Assembly: GCF_009687885.1 (NCBI RefSeq)
Contig: NZ_BLAF01000007.1
Span: 1 to 64,000 of the forward strand
Length of the DNA stretch: 64,000 nt
Reading direction: 5' to 3'
Source of the DNA: Acrocarpospora pleiomorpha
GTDB taxonomy: Bacteria; Actinomycetota; Actinomycetes; Streptosporangiales; Streptosporangiaceae
The stretch's first letter is position 1, and each line of letters opens with the position of its first letter. The position numbers were made by a program, and so were the translations under genes. Below, in pieces: positions 44,978-53,319 of the stretch. Below the pieces are notes generated by a model. It had not been told where the DNA came from, did no database searches, and saw only the letters and a list, made by a program, of their open reading frames with translations.

Positions 44978-45864
44978 CCATCCGCCTCGATCAGCCGACG
45001 ACGGCCTCCCTTGACGCCGCGACGCCTTCCGCTCCGCCGCGACGGCGGTTCGGCGTGTCGCACCCGGTCGTCGCCCAGCCCGGCCTCGTGCTCGCCGTCG
45101 TGGTGATCCTCCTGGCCGTGGCGTTCTGCGTCGTCCCGGGAGTCTTCACCTGGAAGGACCCCTACGTCCCCGACACGAGCGCGATCCTCGCGGGACCCAG
45201 TGCCGCCCAGCCGTTCGGAACCGACCGGCTCGGTCGCGACATTTACACCCGTACGGTGTACGGCACGGTTATCACCCTGACCGCCACCCTGCTGGCGGTG
45301 TCGATCGCGTTCTTCATCGGAACGGCGCTGGGTTTGATAGCGGGCTTCGTCCGGCGCGTCGTCGACCTGGTCCTCATGCGCGTCGTCGACGTCCTGCTCT
45401 CGGTTCCCGGCTTGTTGCTGACGATGGTGGTCGTCTCGGCGCTCGGCTACGGCACGACCAATGTCGCGATCGCGGTCGGCATCTCGTCGGTGGCGAACTT
45501 CGCACGGGTGATGCGCGCGGAGGTTCTCCGGGTGACCCAGGCGGACTTCGTCGAGGCGGCCGCCAGCATCGGCACCCACAGGTTCGCCATTCTCCTGCGG
45601 CATGTGCTGCCGAACTCGATGAGCTCCGTCGTCGCGCTGATCCCCCTGCAGTTCGGCTCGTCGATCCTCGCGATCGCGGCACTGGGATTCCTCGGTTTCG
45701 GTGCTCCGCCGCCGCAGCCGGAGTGGGGCATGCTGGTCGCGGAAGGCCGTGACGTGCTCGCGGTCGCGCCCTGGATCTCGCTCTTCCCCGGTGCGGTCAT
45801 CCTGTCGGTGGTGCTCGCCAGCAACCGGATCAGCCGTGCGTTGCAGCCCGGAGGGGGAGTGTGA
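44974..45864 (+). CDS. ABC transporter permease, DppC type (second importer)
   Basis: 296 residues. After a hydrophilic N-terminus of about 30 residues the protein has six helices, the FGTDRLGRDIYTRTVYGT segment of DppC proteins, a coupling loop EAAASIGTHRFAILLRHVLPNS, and GFLGFGAPPPQPEWG near the end. Its GTG overlaps the previous stop, and its stop overlaps the start of the ATPase gene. Partner of the 44027 permease. Confidence 0.92.
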   Translation: MTIRLDQPTTASLDAATPSAPPRRRFGVSHPVVAQPGLVLAVVVILLAVAFCVVPGVFTWKDPYVPDTSAILAGPSAAQPFGTDRLGRDIYTRTVYGTVITLTATLLAVSIAFFIGTALGLIAGFVRRVVDLVLMRVVDVLLSVPGLLLTMVVVSALGYGTTNVAIAVGISSVANFARVMRAEVLRVTQADFVEAAASIGTHRFAILLRHVLPNSMSSVVALIPLQFGSSILAIAALGFLGFGAPPPQPEWGMLVAEGRDVLAVAPWISLFPGAVILSVVLASNRISRALQPGGGV

Positions 45865-47534
45865 TGTCGCTGCTGTCCTTCACCGACGTCAACATCTGGT
45901 ACAACCGCCGCGGGGAGCAGCCCAGCCAGGCGGTCGCCGGTGTGTCGCTGGCGGTCGAGCCAGGCGAACTGGTGACGATCGTCGGCGAGTCGGGTTCTGG
46001 CAAGTCCACGTTGATCCGCTCGGCGATCGGGCTGCTGCCCGGCAACAGCCGGATCAGCGGCGAGATCCGTCTCGCCGGTGCCGGCGTCGCGGGTTGGTCT
46101 CACAACAGGTTCGCCCGCTATCGGGGCACATATGTCGGCTTCATCCCGCAGGACCCCGGTGTCTCGTTGAACCCGGTCAAGCCCATCGGCCGTCAGATCG
46201 AAGACGCGTTGCGCACCAGGCTGCGCCGGCGCCGGCTCCTGCCGTTCGGCAACGGGGCGCACACCCAGCGCATCCGATCCGAGGCGTTCCGGTTCCTGGA
46301 GTTGGCCGGCCTTCCGGCGCCAGAGGCGATCTATTCCAAGTACCCGCACGAACTCTCCGGTGGGATGAAGCAGCGGGTGCTGATCGCGATCGCCCTCTCG
46401 GGTGAGCCGAAGCTGCTCATCGCCGACGAACCGACCAGCGCGCTCGACGTCACGGTGCAGAAGCAGATCCTCGACCACCTCGACCTGCTCCGCGAGGAGC
46501 TCGGCATCGGGATCCTGCTCGTGACCCACGATCTCGGGGTGGCCCTGGACCGAGCGGACCGCATCGTCGTGATGCGCGATGGTTCCGTCGTCGAGGAGGG
46601 CACCGGCGGCGAGATCCTGCACGGCGCGCGCGACGGCTACACCCGCCGGTTGCTGGACGCGGCGCCCGGGCTGCACACCGGCCGGCTCACGCCACGCCCG
46701 ATCGGCCTCGGTTCGGCCAAGCTCACGCGGGCCGATGGGCACGAGCGGAGCACGGCGGAGTACGCCATCGAGGTCACGAACGTTTCCAAGACGTTCACCA
46801 CGCGCCGGGGCGGCGTCGTGCACTCGGTCAAGGCCGCCGACGAGGTCTCCTTCAAGGTCAAGTCGGGGACCACCCACGCGCTGGTCGGCGAGTCGGGCGC
46901 CGGCAAGTCGACCATCGCCAGAATCGTGGCCGGGCTGAGGGCGGCCGACAGCGGGGAGGTGCGGCTGCTCGGGCAGGCCGGGCGATGGAGCCGCAAGCGG
47001 CTGAGCCGGAGCCTTCAGTTCGTCTACCAGAACCCGTACTCGTCGCTGGACCCGCGCTTCTCCGTCGCGGACCTGGTCACCGAGCCGATCCGGGTGCACC
47101 GCAAGGACATCGGCCGGCGGGACCGGCATGAGATCGCCCTGGAGCTGCTCGACGGAGTGCGACTGCCGCGCAGGTATGCCAGGCGCAAGGCGGGTGAACT
47201 CTCGGGTGGGCAGGCTCAGCGGGTCGCGATCGCGCGGGCGCTCTCCCTCAACCCGGAGATCGTCATCCTCGACGAGGCGGTGTCGGCCCTGGACGTGTCC
47301 GTCCAGGCCGAGATTCTCCAGCTCCTGGCGGACCTTCAGGCGGCCTACTCCCTCACCTACCTGTTCATCACCCACGACCTCGGTGTCGTGAAGCTGTTCG
47401 CCGACACGGTGTCGGTCCTTCGAGCCGGGTCCGTGGTGGAGTCCGCGGACACCGCGAGCGTCCTCGGCAACCCGCAGCAGGAGTACACCAAGCTTCTGAT
47501 CGACTCGGTCCCCGGCTCCCACCTGACGGCCTGA
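45864..47534 (+). CDS. Dual ATP-binding protein of the second importer (DppD-DppF fusion)
   Basis: 556 residues with two complete ATPase domains. Domain 1: Walker A GESGSGKST near residue 46, signature LSGGMKQRVLIAIAL, Walker B LLIADEPTSALD. Domain 2 (from about 305): Walker A GESGAGKST, QNPYSSLDPRF, signature LSGGQAQRVAIARAL, Walker B IVILDEAVSALD, H-loop FITHDLGVV. Both halves seem catalytically intact. A GTG three bases earlier is an alternative start; GGAGGGGG lies upstream of both. It completes a four-gene importer. Its stop lies three bases from the stop of the convergent monooxygenase gene. Confidence 0.92.
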   Translation: MSLLSFTDVNIWYNRRGEQPSQAVAGVSLAVEPGELVTIVGESGSGKSTLIRSAIGLLPGNSRISGEIRLAGAGVAGWSHNRFARYRGTYVGFIPQDPGVSLNPVKPIGRQIEDALRTRLRRRRLLPFGNGAHTQRIRSEAFRFLELAGLPAPEAIYSKYPHELSGGMKQRVLIAIALSGEPKLLIADEPTSALDVTVQKQILDHLDLLREELGIGILLVTHDLGVALDRADRIVVMRDGSVVEEGTGGEILHGARDGYTRRLLDAAPGLHTGRLTPRPIGLGSAKLTRADGHERSTAEYAIEVTNVSKTFTTRRGGVVHSVKAADEVSFKVKSGTTHALVGESGAGKSTIARIVAGLRAADSGEVRLLGQAGRWSRKRLSRSLQFVYQNPYSSLDPRFSVADLVTEPIRVHRKDIGRRDRHEIALELLDGVRLPRRYARRKAGELSGGQAQRVAIARALSLNPEIVILDEAVSALDVSVQAEILQLLADLQAAYSLTYLFITHDLGVVKLFADTVSVLRAGSVVESADTASVLGNPQQEYTKLLIDSVPGSHLTA

Positions 47535-47537
47535 CCA

Positions 47538-48845
47538 CTACCCTCGGGTGTACGGCACCGCGAACCGCTCGCGCAGGGTGTTCTCGCCGTACTCCCACCG
47601 GAAGATCCCCTTCCGCTGCAACAGCGGCACGACGTGCTCGATGAACAGCTCCAGGCCGCCCGGGAGCGTGTCGAACTGGATGACGAAGCCGTCGGCCGCG
47701 CCCGTCCGGAACCATTCCTCGAGGTCGTCGGCGACCCGCTCCGCGCTGCCCACGAGGGTGCGATGCCCCTGCCGCCCGTCGGCGGCCAGCTCCCGCACGG
47801 TGCGGTGCCGGTTGCGCTCCAGGTAGAGCCGGGTCGCGGTGTCGAACCCCACCGAACTGTAGGTGTCTCCGGTGGACTTCAGCAGCTCCAGCGGGAACGG
47901 CTGGTCCGGGTCCAGTCCGGCGGGGTCCACCCCGACCCACTTGGCGAACCGCTCGACCGGATCGCCTGCCTGTCCGACGATCTCGTTGTGCTCGGCGACG
48001 CGGCGGCGTGCTTCTTCCTCGGTCGAGCCGACGACCGGGTTGATCCCCGGCATGACCGCGATGCTCTCCGGCGAACGCCCGTGCCGGGCGACGGCTGCCT
48101 TGAGCTTCGCGTAGGCTTCCCGGGCCGGCTCGATGAAGAGCGCGGAGGTGAAGACGGCGTCGGCGAACCGCGCGGCCAGGTCGATGCCGCCCTCCGAACC
48201 ACCGGCCTGCGTGATCAGGGGACGGCCCTGAGGTGACGGGGGAAGCTGCAGCGGCCCGGCGACGGAGTAGTGCTCCCCCACATAGTCGATCGGCTTTATC
48301 AGGCCCCGGTCGACCGCGACCCCGGACTCGGTGTCCAGCACGAGCGCCCCCGGCTTCCAGCTGTCCCAGAGCGCGGTGACGACCTCGACGGCCTCGGTGG
48401 CGCGCGCGTACCGCGTCTCGCGGTCCGGCAGGTCGGTGAAGCCGTGGTTGCGGCCCTCCGGCTTGTTGCGACTGGTCACGACGTTCCATCCCACCCGTCC
48501 GCCGGAGAGGTGGTCGAGCGAGGCGAAGGACCGCGCGATGCCGTACGGGTGATGGAAGGTGGTCGAGTACGAGCCGACCAGGCCGATCCTGGACGTCGCT
48601 GCGGCCATCGCCGACAGGGTCACGATCGGGTCGAGCCCGGAGTTGGGGTAGCCCTCGGGATGCAGGTAGGAGTTGTCGGCCATGAAGGCCGTGTCGAAGA
48701 GCCCGGCCTCGGCGATCTTGGCGATGTCGGCGTAGTGGGCCGGATCGAAGAAGGCCCGGGGGTTGGCCTCGGGAAGCCGCCAGGCGGCGGGGTGGGCGCC
48801 GGCGGAGATCACGTTGACGTTCAGGTGAAGGGTGCGCTTGGACAT
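47538..48845 (-). CDS. NtaA/SnaA/DszA-family FMN-dependent monooxygenase
   Basis: 435 residues, the group of FMNH2-dependent enzymes that includes nitrilotriacetate monooxygenase NtaA, pristinamycin synthase SnaA and dibenzothiophene-sulfone monooxygenase DszA. Typical segments are LNVNVISAGAHPAAWRLP at the N-terminus, ADIAKIAEAGLFDTAFMAD, SFASLDHLSGGRVGWNVVTSRN, ARATEAVEVVTALWDSW and PLITQAGGSEGGIDLAARFADAVF. The start at 48845 has GAGG eight bases upstream; a longer frame to 49034 runs into the next gene. It is ten bases downstream of an acyl-CoA dehydrogenase-like gene. Likely reaction: oxygenolytic C-S or C-N cleavage of the imported compound. An FMN reductase is not obvious in the cluster. 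Confidence 0.9.
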   Translation of the reverse strand: MSKRTLHLNVNVISAGAHPAAWRLPEANPRAFFDPAHYADIAKIAEAGLFDTAFMADNSYLHPEGYPNSGLDPIVTLSAMAAATSRIGLVGSYSTTFHHPYGIARSFASLDHLSGGRVGWNVVTSRNKPEGRNHGFTDLPDRETRYARATEAVEVVTALWDSWKPGALVLDTESGVAVDRGLIKPIDYVGEHYSVAGPLQLPPSPQGRPLITQAGGSEGGIDLAARFADAVFTSALFIEPAREAYAKLKAAVARHGRSPESIAVMPGINPVVGSTEEEARRRVAEHNEIVGQAGDPVERFAKWVGVDPAGLDPDQPFPLELLKSTGDTYSSVGFDTATRLYLERNRHRTVRELAADGRQGHRTLVGSAERVADDLEEWFRTGAADGFVIQFDTLPGGLELFIEHVVPLLQRKGIFRWEYGENTLRERFAVPYTRG

Positions 48846-48855
48846 GTGATCGACC

Positions 48856-49890
48856 TCAGTTGGCGAACTGCTCGAGACGGGCGGGGCGTACGCGCTCGGA
48901 GAGGGCGCGGACCTGGAGGAACAGCGCCGCGCGGGCGCGGACCTGGGCGATGTCGCCGGTGAGCAGCCCTTCGCCGCCGCTGGCGATGAGGCCGGCCGCG
49001 GTGGCGCGCATGGCGAGCGCGTCGAGCTGGACACGCCAGTGCGGCTCGGCGATGGGCGTGACGGCGGCTCGCTCGAGCTCCTCGGAGAGCCGCAGGAGCG
49101 ACGGCTGGCCGGGATATGCCGCGAGCGCGTCGGCCAGCGCGGCCCGGGCCAGTCCGACCGGACCGGCCGTCGGCAGCGCGGGCGTCCCGGCGGCCTGTGC
49201 CTGGCGCGTGCTCGGCCACACCTGCCCGTCGGTCTCGTTCCACTCGGTGATGTCCACCACTGCGGTGATGAACTCGTCGGGGACGACGTAGCCGTCCAGC
49301 TTGAGCGACACGGTGCGCGAGCCGTGCACGGCGGCCAGTCGCAGCCGGGTGGCGGTTATCCCGGGCCGGGTCAGGTCCGCGATGCCGAACACGTACGTCG
49401 AGGTCCGCTCGTCGACCGCGCCGATCCAGGCGGTGTCGACCAGGCCCCAGCCGGAGATCCACCGCACCGGGCCGTCGAAACGGTAGCCACCGGGCGCCCT
49501 GGTGGCCATGAGGCTGGGCCGCTTCGGCCAGGCGCGGATCTGGGACATGCCGGCGCCCCCGATCCGCTCGCCCGTGGCGAGCTTCGGCAGCAGGTCCAGG
49601 GCCGGGGGCGTCCCGGCGGTGAGCGCCTGCGCGACCTGACTGCCGTGATGGACCACCGCGAGCGCCGTCGAGGGGTCCGCGCCGAACAGCAGGTCGTCGA
49701 CGGCGCTCTTCACCTCCGGCGGGATGGGCGCGCCGCCGTACTCCCGCGGGACCGTCCACGAGAAGTAGCCCACCTCGCGCAGCGCCTCGACGTGGGAGCG
49801 CGGCACCTCGGTGGCGTCGACCTCGACCGCCCGCGGCGCGATGACCTCCTCGACGAGCTGGGCGAACTCCCGGTAGGCCGGATGCTCCAT
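48856..49890 (-). CDS. Acyl-CoA dehydrogenase-like flavoprotein (SfnB/DszC type)
   Basis: 344 residues, slightly short for the family. The N-terminal helical domain (IAPRAVEVDATEVPRSHVEALREVGYFSWTVPREYGG), the middle beta domain (GGYRFDGPVRWISGWGLVDTAWIGA) and the C-terminal four-helix domain are all recognisable. It lacks the usual catalytic Glu context of fatty-acid enzymes, which fits the SfnB/DszC branch that uses reduced flavin and oxygen as a monooxygenase. First gene of the leftward transcript with the NtaA-like enzyme. The 61-bp gap to the divergent gene at 49952 contains the shared operator, so both sides can be switched together. Confidence 0.85.
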   Translation of the reverse strand: MEHPAYREFAQLVEEVIAPRAVEVDATEVPRSHVEALREVGYFSWTVPREYGGAPIPPEVKSAVDDLLFGADPSTALAVVHHGSQVAQALTAGTPPALDLLPKLATGERIGGAGMSQIRAWPKRPSLMATRAPGGYRFDGPVRWISGWGLVDTAWIGAVDERTSTYVFGIADLTRPGITATRLRLAAVHGSRTVSLKLDGYVVPDEFITAVVDITEWNETDGQVWPSTRQAQAAGTPALPTAGPVGLARAALADALAAYPGQPSLLRLSEELERAAVTPIAEPHWRVQLDALAMRATAAGLIASGGEGLLTGDIAQVRARAALFLQVRALSERVRPARLEQFAN

Positions 49891-49907
49891 GGACCCCCCT
49901 TCCGGAA

Positions 49908-49939
49908 TCTATGGTATTCAAGTAGGAAATAAATAGATA
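49908..49939. promoter_or_regulatory. Shared operator/promoter element, copy 2
   Basis: The same AT-rich element as at 42285-42316, here in the 61-bp gap between divergent genes. The core TTCAAGTAGGAAATA is identical and the flanks TCTATG and TAGATA agree. TCTAT and ATAGA at the ends make it more symmetrical than copy 1. It can serve the leftward monooxygenase pair and the rightward five-gene transcript. Confidence 0.7.
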
Positions 49940-49951
49940 TGCTAGCCGACG

Positions 49952-50704
49952 ATGGACCAACCTGCGAGAAAGTTGGTATCAGTGGTCAACATCGTCGAAC
50001 TGGGCCCGGTGTACACCGAGGCCACCACCACCGAGTTCCACCTGGTCAGCCGTGCCGGTGGCTGGGGTGCGCGCGAGATCGCCGAGCGGCTGGCGCACGA
50101 GCGGGGTCACCGCTACACCCGTCCCGCCGACGGCGGTGTGACCGAGGCCGAGCTGGACCGGCTCCTCGCCGGAGCGGACGCGCTGATCCTCTCTCCGTCA
50201 CTGAACGGTGGCGCGGGAGTGATGGCGCAGCCCGAGGACGGGCCCGCCGCCGGGCGCACGATCGGCCACCGGCTGCTGGACCGGCTCAGCGCCGACCGGC
50301 CCGGCGTTCATGTTGTGCTGCTGTCGCACTTCCTCACCGGCCACGGCGTCAACCACCGCAACTACCGGGCTCACGCGCACGCGCTCCGCGCGCTGGAGGC
50401 GCACCTTCGCGCCGGGCGCAACCGCTGGACCGTCCTTCGCGCCACCTGGCTGTCCGCGATCCACGATCCGTCGTACCAGATCCGGCTGACCCAGGACCAG
50501 TACGCCGACGGGCTCGTCAGCACCGAGTCGCTGGCACGTGCCGCGCTGGCCGCCATCGAGAATCCCGAGGCGTCGACCGGGCGCACCGCGGCGGTCTACA
50601 ACCTCAGCATCCCCGGCGCGGCGCACCGTGACATCGCCGGACAGTTCGCGACGCTCGTGCCCGACTTCGAGGCGCGGTTCGTCCGGGAGCCGGTGGCGGG
50701 ATGA
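49952..50704 (+). CDS. NmrA-like Rossmann protein lacking the glycine-rich loop
   Basis: 250 residues. The C-terminal half fits NmrA-type atypical SDR proteins: strand VHVVLLSHF, helix YRAHAHALRALEAHLRAGRNRWTVLRATWLS, and VSTESLARAALAAIENPEASTGRTAAVYNLSIPG. The N-terminal half lacks the GxxGxxG dinucleotide loop; it reads VVNIVELGPVYTEATTTEFHLVSRAGG instead. It may be a non-catalytic sensor or bind another nucleotide, possibly flavin. It starts 12 bases after the shared operator; a GTG at 49982 is an alternative start. First of five rightward genes (50701, 51756, 52396 and 53316 follow with overlaps or tiny gaps). Confidence 0.65.
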   Translation: MDQPARKLVSVVNIVELGPVYTEATTTEFHLVSRAGGWGAREIAERLAHERGHRYTRPADGGVTEAELDRLLAGADALILSPSLNGGAGVMAQPEDGPAAGRTIGHRLLDRLSADRPGVHVVLLSHFLTGHGVNHRNYRAHAHALRALEAHLRAGRNRWTVLRATWLSAIHDPSYQIRLTQDQYADGLVSTESLARAALAAIENPEASTGRTAAVYNLSIPGAAHRDIAGQFATLVPDFEARFVREPVAG

Positions 50705-51759
50705 GCAGCCTGCCCGCGGGTCAGCACGAGTGGGAGGCGACGTTCGGACACGACGAGCTCGGACGGCCGGTGCCGCCTCGCCATCACCGGCTGATCCTCG
50801 CCGATCTGATCGAGAGCCCCGACGAGGACGCCGCGCGACTGCTGGAGTCGCGGTTGGCCGTGCTCGAGGAACGCCATGCGTACGGTCCCGACGGTCTGCT
50901 GACCACCGTCGGCTGGGGCCCGGCTTGGTGGGACGAGCACACGTCCCACGTGGGCCTGATCACCGTCCCATCCAAGATGTCACGCTGGGAGGATCCTGTC
51001 CTCGAGACGCCCCACGCGATCTTCCACCTCGCCAGTGATCACCAGGACGTGCTCGAGTCGGCCGGCGACGCCCTCTTCGGGAGTGCCGGCGTGGGCGAGC
51101 ACCTGAAGGTCCGCGAGGTCCGCACCGGCTTCGTCGGCGCGGGGCTCGTGAGCGAGGCCCTGCCGCATCTCAACGTGCCGGAGACAGCGCCCCTCCTGCT
51201 CGGCTTCCATTCTGTGCTTCGCGGCAACCAGGCCACCGAAGAGTCGATCACGATCCTGTCCGGCCCGCTGGCCGGAGGCACCACCCAACACGTCAGCCGG
51301 ATCGAACTCGACGTGGAGCGCTGGCACGCCAAGGATCGTGACGAGCAGGCCGCGCTCCTGTACGCGCCGACGGTCACGGCGGCGGAGGCGGACAGGTTCT
51401 CCGACGACGCTCCGAGCGACTACGAGTCATATGAGCGGACGGTCCGCGAGCACGGGATCGTGGGCCACGCGCAGGCGGCCGCCCGGGCGAGGGTCGACAA
51501 CGTGCCGGTGATCAATCGCCGCGACTTCGCCACGGTCGACGACGGCAAGCCGGGCACGCACTTCGTCTCGTTGCAGCGCGAACTCCGCGACTTCAACAAC
51601 ACGCGCGCGATCATGAACGCCGCGGACGGCTCGGGGTATCACCACTCGGTCGGGACCCGCCGGCGCAACGGCATCAACGCGTTCTTCGATGTCACGCATC
51701 GCGCGACGGCCGGGATTCCACCCCGCGGATCGCGCGCCTACCCGGAATTGAGATCATGA
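50701..51759 (+). CDS. Dye-decolourising peroxidase-like protein, degenerate
   Basis: 352 residues. The fold resembles DyP-type haem peroxidases: the order of LLGFHSVLRGNQATEE, GGTTQHVSRIELDVERWHAKDRDEQAALLYAPTVTAAE, VGHAQAAARAR and INRRDFATVDDG...THFVSLQREL follows the DyP segments GFxDG, the long helix, the proximal-His loop and RRGY. The distal Asp of GFxDG is not kept (GFHSVLRG), whereas a histidine at the proximal position (GHAQAA) is. It may bind haem without peroxidase activity or have a different reaction. It resembles DUF7405-type proteins. No signal peptide. Its ATG overlaps the previous stop and its stop overlaps the next start. Confidence 0.6.
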   Translation: MSSLPAGQHEWEATFGHDELGRPVPPRHHRLILADLIESPDEDAARLLESRLAVLEERHAYGPDGLLTTVGWGPAWWDEHTSHVGLITVPSKMSRWEDPVLETPHAIFHLASDHQDVLESAGDALFGSAGVGEHLKVREVRTGFVGAGLVSEALPHLNVPETAPLLLGFHSVLRGNQATEESITILSGPLAGGTTQHVSRIELDVERWHAKDRDEQAALLYAPTVTAAEADRFSDDAPSDYESYERTVREHGIVGHAQAAARARVDNVPVINRRDFATVDDGKPGTHFVSLQRELRDFNNTRAIMNAADGSGYHHSVGTRRRNGINAFFDVTHRATAGIPPRGSRAYPELRS

Positions 51760-52379
51760 CCGGAATCCCCACTGCCGCCCTCGACGAGAAGACGGTAGTG
51801 GCATTGCGCGAGATCCTCGACGACCCGTCGCTTCCCGTCAGGACTACGGACGGACCCCAGATAGCGCGGCTTCGTGAGGCACTCGACCACTTGGTGGCGG
51901 TTCGTGCCGGGGCGACGGCGATCAGGTCGCCGGAGGCCGGGAGACAACTGCTGACTTCCTTGGCGGCCCTCGACGCCGAACTCGCCGACGTGCTCCGCTG
52001 GCACGTCACGGCGGTGGAACTCCTGTCGGCCCTCGAGCCGGGTCGTGCCCGGAACGCCGTACTCGGGGACATAGGCCGGGGCGATCTGGTGACCTTCGCT
52101 TCCGCCGTACGAGCGTGGAGCTGGGGTGCGGCTCCCAGTCTTGAGCAGCCGCTTCAGCGTGCCGACGGCGAGATCGCGGTCGACCACTTCCCCGGCTTCT
52201 ATAACACCGTTCTGGCTTGGGCCCCCGGCATTGGCGGGCTGATCGCGATCCCAACTCACCGCCAAGGCGTCAGCTGGGCGCCGGCCGGCGACGTATGGGT
52301 GATCACACTGGCCGGAGTGACCTTCCATGCCGATGACCTGATCCTGCTCGACCGTGATCCGCGCGGTGCCGAGTCCTAG
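51756..52379 (+). CDS. Truncated acyl-CoA dehydrogenase-like protein
   Basis: 207 residues, not recognised with certainty. The first 100 residues are helical. From residue 105 (GRGDLVTFASAVRAWSWGAAP) to the end (GDVWVITLAGVTFHADDLILLDRD) the pattern matches the end of the N-terminal domain and the middle beta domain of acyl-CoA dehydrogenases, where a strand of the form gvtv..d.ll closes the barrel. The C-terminal four-helix domain that carries the catalytic base and half of the flavin site is absent. It could form a heterodimer with the full-length homologue at 53316 or be a product-binding protein. The ATG overlaps the previous stop (ATGA). Confidence 0.5.
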   Translation: MTGIPTAALDEKTVVALREILDDPSLPVRTTDGPQIARLREALDHLVAVRAGATAIRSPEAGRQLLTSLAALDAELADVLRWHVTAVELLSALEPGRARNAVLGDIGRGDLVTFASAVRAWSWGAAPSLEQPLQRADGEIAVDHFPGFYNTVLAWAPGIGGLIAIPTHRQGVSWAPAGDVWVITLAGVTFHADDLILLDRDPRGAES

Positions 52380-52395
52380 CGAGACAGAGGAGCCT

Positions 52396-53319
52396 GTGAA
52401 CGCATCGAGTGACGCGCGCCCCCTTTGGGCGGGAGGACCGTCGGTCGCCTTTCTCGGCTATGGCGCGATGGAGTTGCGTGGTGGTGCCGATGTGCACCGG
52501 CGCCCCCGTCCGCTGTCCCGGGAGATCGCACACGACGTACTCAACACCGTGCTGGACGAAGGGATCACCTTCATCGACACCTCCATCGACTACGGGCTGT
52601 CCGAGGAGATCATCGGGGCGGCGATCTCCGGTCGGCGGGATGAGTTCCTGCTGGCCACGAAGGCGGGATGCCCGCTGGAGCACCAGCCGACCGCCCCACC
52701 GGGGATCCTCCCGCACGACTTCAGCCCGGAACACATCCGCCGGGGAGTGGAGCAGAGCCTGACCCGGTTGAGGACCGATCACCTGGATCTCCTCCAGCTT
52801 CACGCCAGCCCTTCGCCGGACATCCTCGAGTCGCAGGGGACGCTGGACGCACTGATCCGATTGCGAGACGAGGGGAAGATCCGGGCCATTGGCATCTCGT
52901 CGGTCCTTCCGCACCTTCCCGCACATCTCAAGATCAAGGAGTTCCAGGCCTACCAGCTCCCGTATTCTCCGTTCGAGCGGGAGCTCGAACCGTACCTCGG
53001 CGTCGCCGGGGAGCGTTCCGCGGGAGTGATCGTTCGTGGTGGAGTGGCTCAGGGGTTGAGCCGGCCCAAGCCGACGGCCGCCGGCGTCGACGTCGATCCC
53101 GCTTCGGTCCCTCTCGAGGATCTGCTGGACGGGGACACCGTCCCGGGCTTCCTGCTGCGACTCCTGCTGGGGAACACGCACATCAGCTCGGTGATCGCGG
53201 GATCCGCGAATCCCGGCCACATCCGTTCGAACGCGAGAGCCGTACGCCGGGGGCCGCTGCCGGAGGACACCCAGGCGGAGGCCTGGCGGCGGATCGGCGC
53301 GGCGGGATTCAGCCGATGA
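52396..53319 (+). CDS. Aldo/keto reductase
   Basis: 307 residues, TIM-barrel aldo/keto reductase. The tetrad is in place: Asp in FIDTSIDYG (with Tyr four residues on), Lys in LLATKAG, His in LLQLHASPS. The late segment NTHISSVIAGSANPGHIRSNARAV is the family's nucleotide 2'-phosphate region, indicating NADPH. The GTG at 52396 is preferred over a frame opening at 52354 because GAGGAG stands five bases before it and the extra residues overlap the previous gene. Role in the cluster: reduction of an aldehyde or ketone produced by the monooxygenases. Its stop overlaps the next ATG. Confidence 0.9.
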   Translation: MNASSDARPLWAGGPSVAFLGYGAMELRGGADVHRRPRPLSREIAHDVLNTVLDEGITFIDTSIDYGLSEEIIGAAISGRRDEFLLATKAGCPLEHQPTAPPGILPHDFSPEHIRRGVEQSLTRLRTDHLDLLQLHASPSPDILESQGTLDALIRLRDEGKIRAIGISSVLPHLPAHLKIKEFQAYQLPYSPFERELEPYLGVAGERSAGVIVRGGVAQGLSRPKPTAAGVDVDPASVPLEDLLDGDTVPGFLLRLLLGNTHISSVIAGSANPGHIRSNARAVRRGPLPEDTQAEAWRRIGAAGFSR

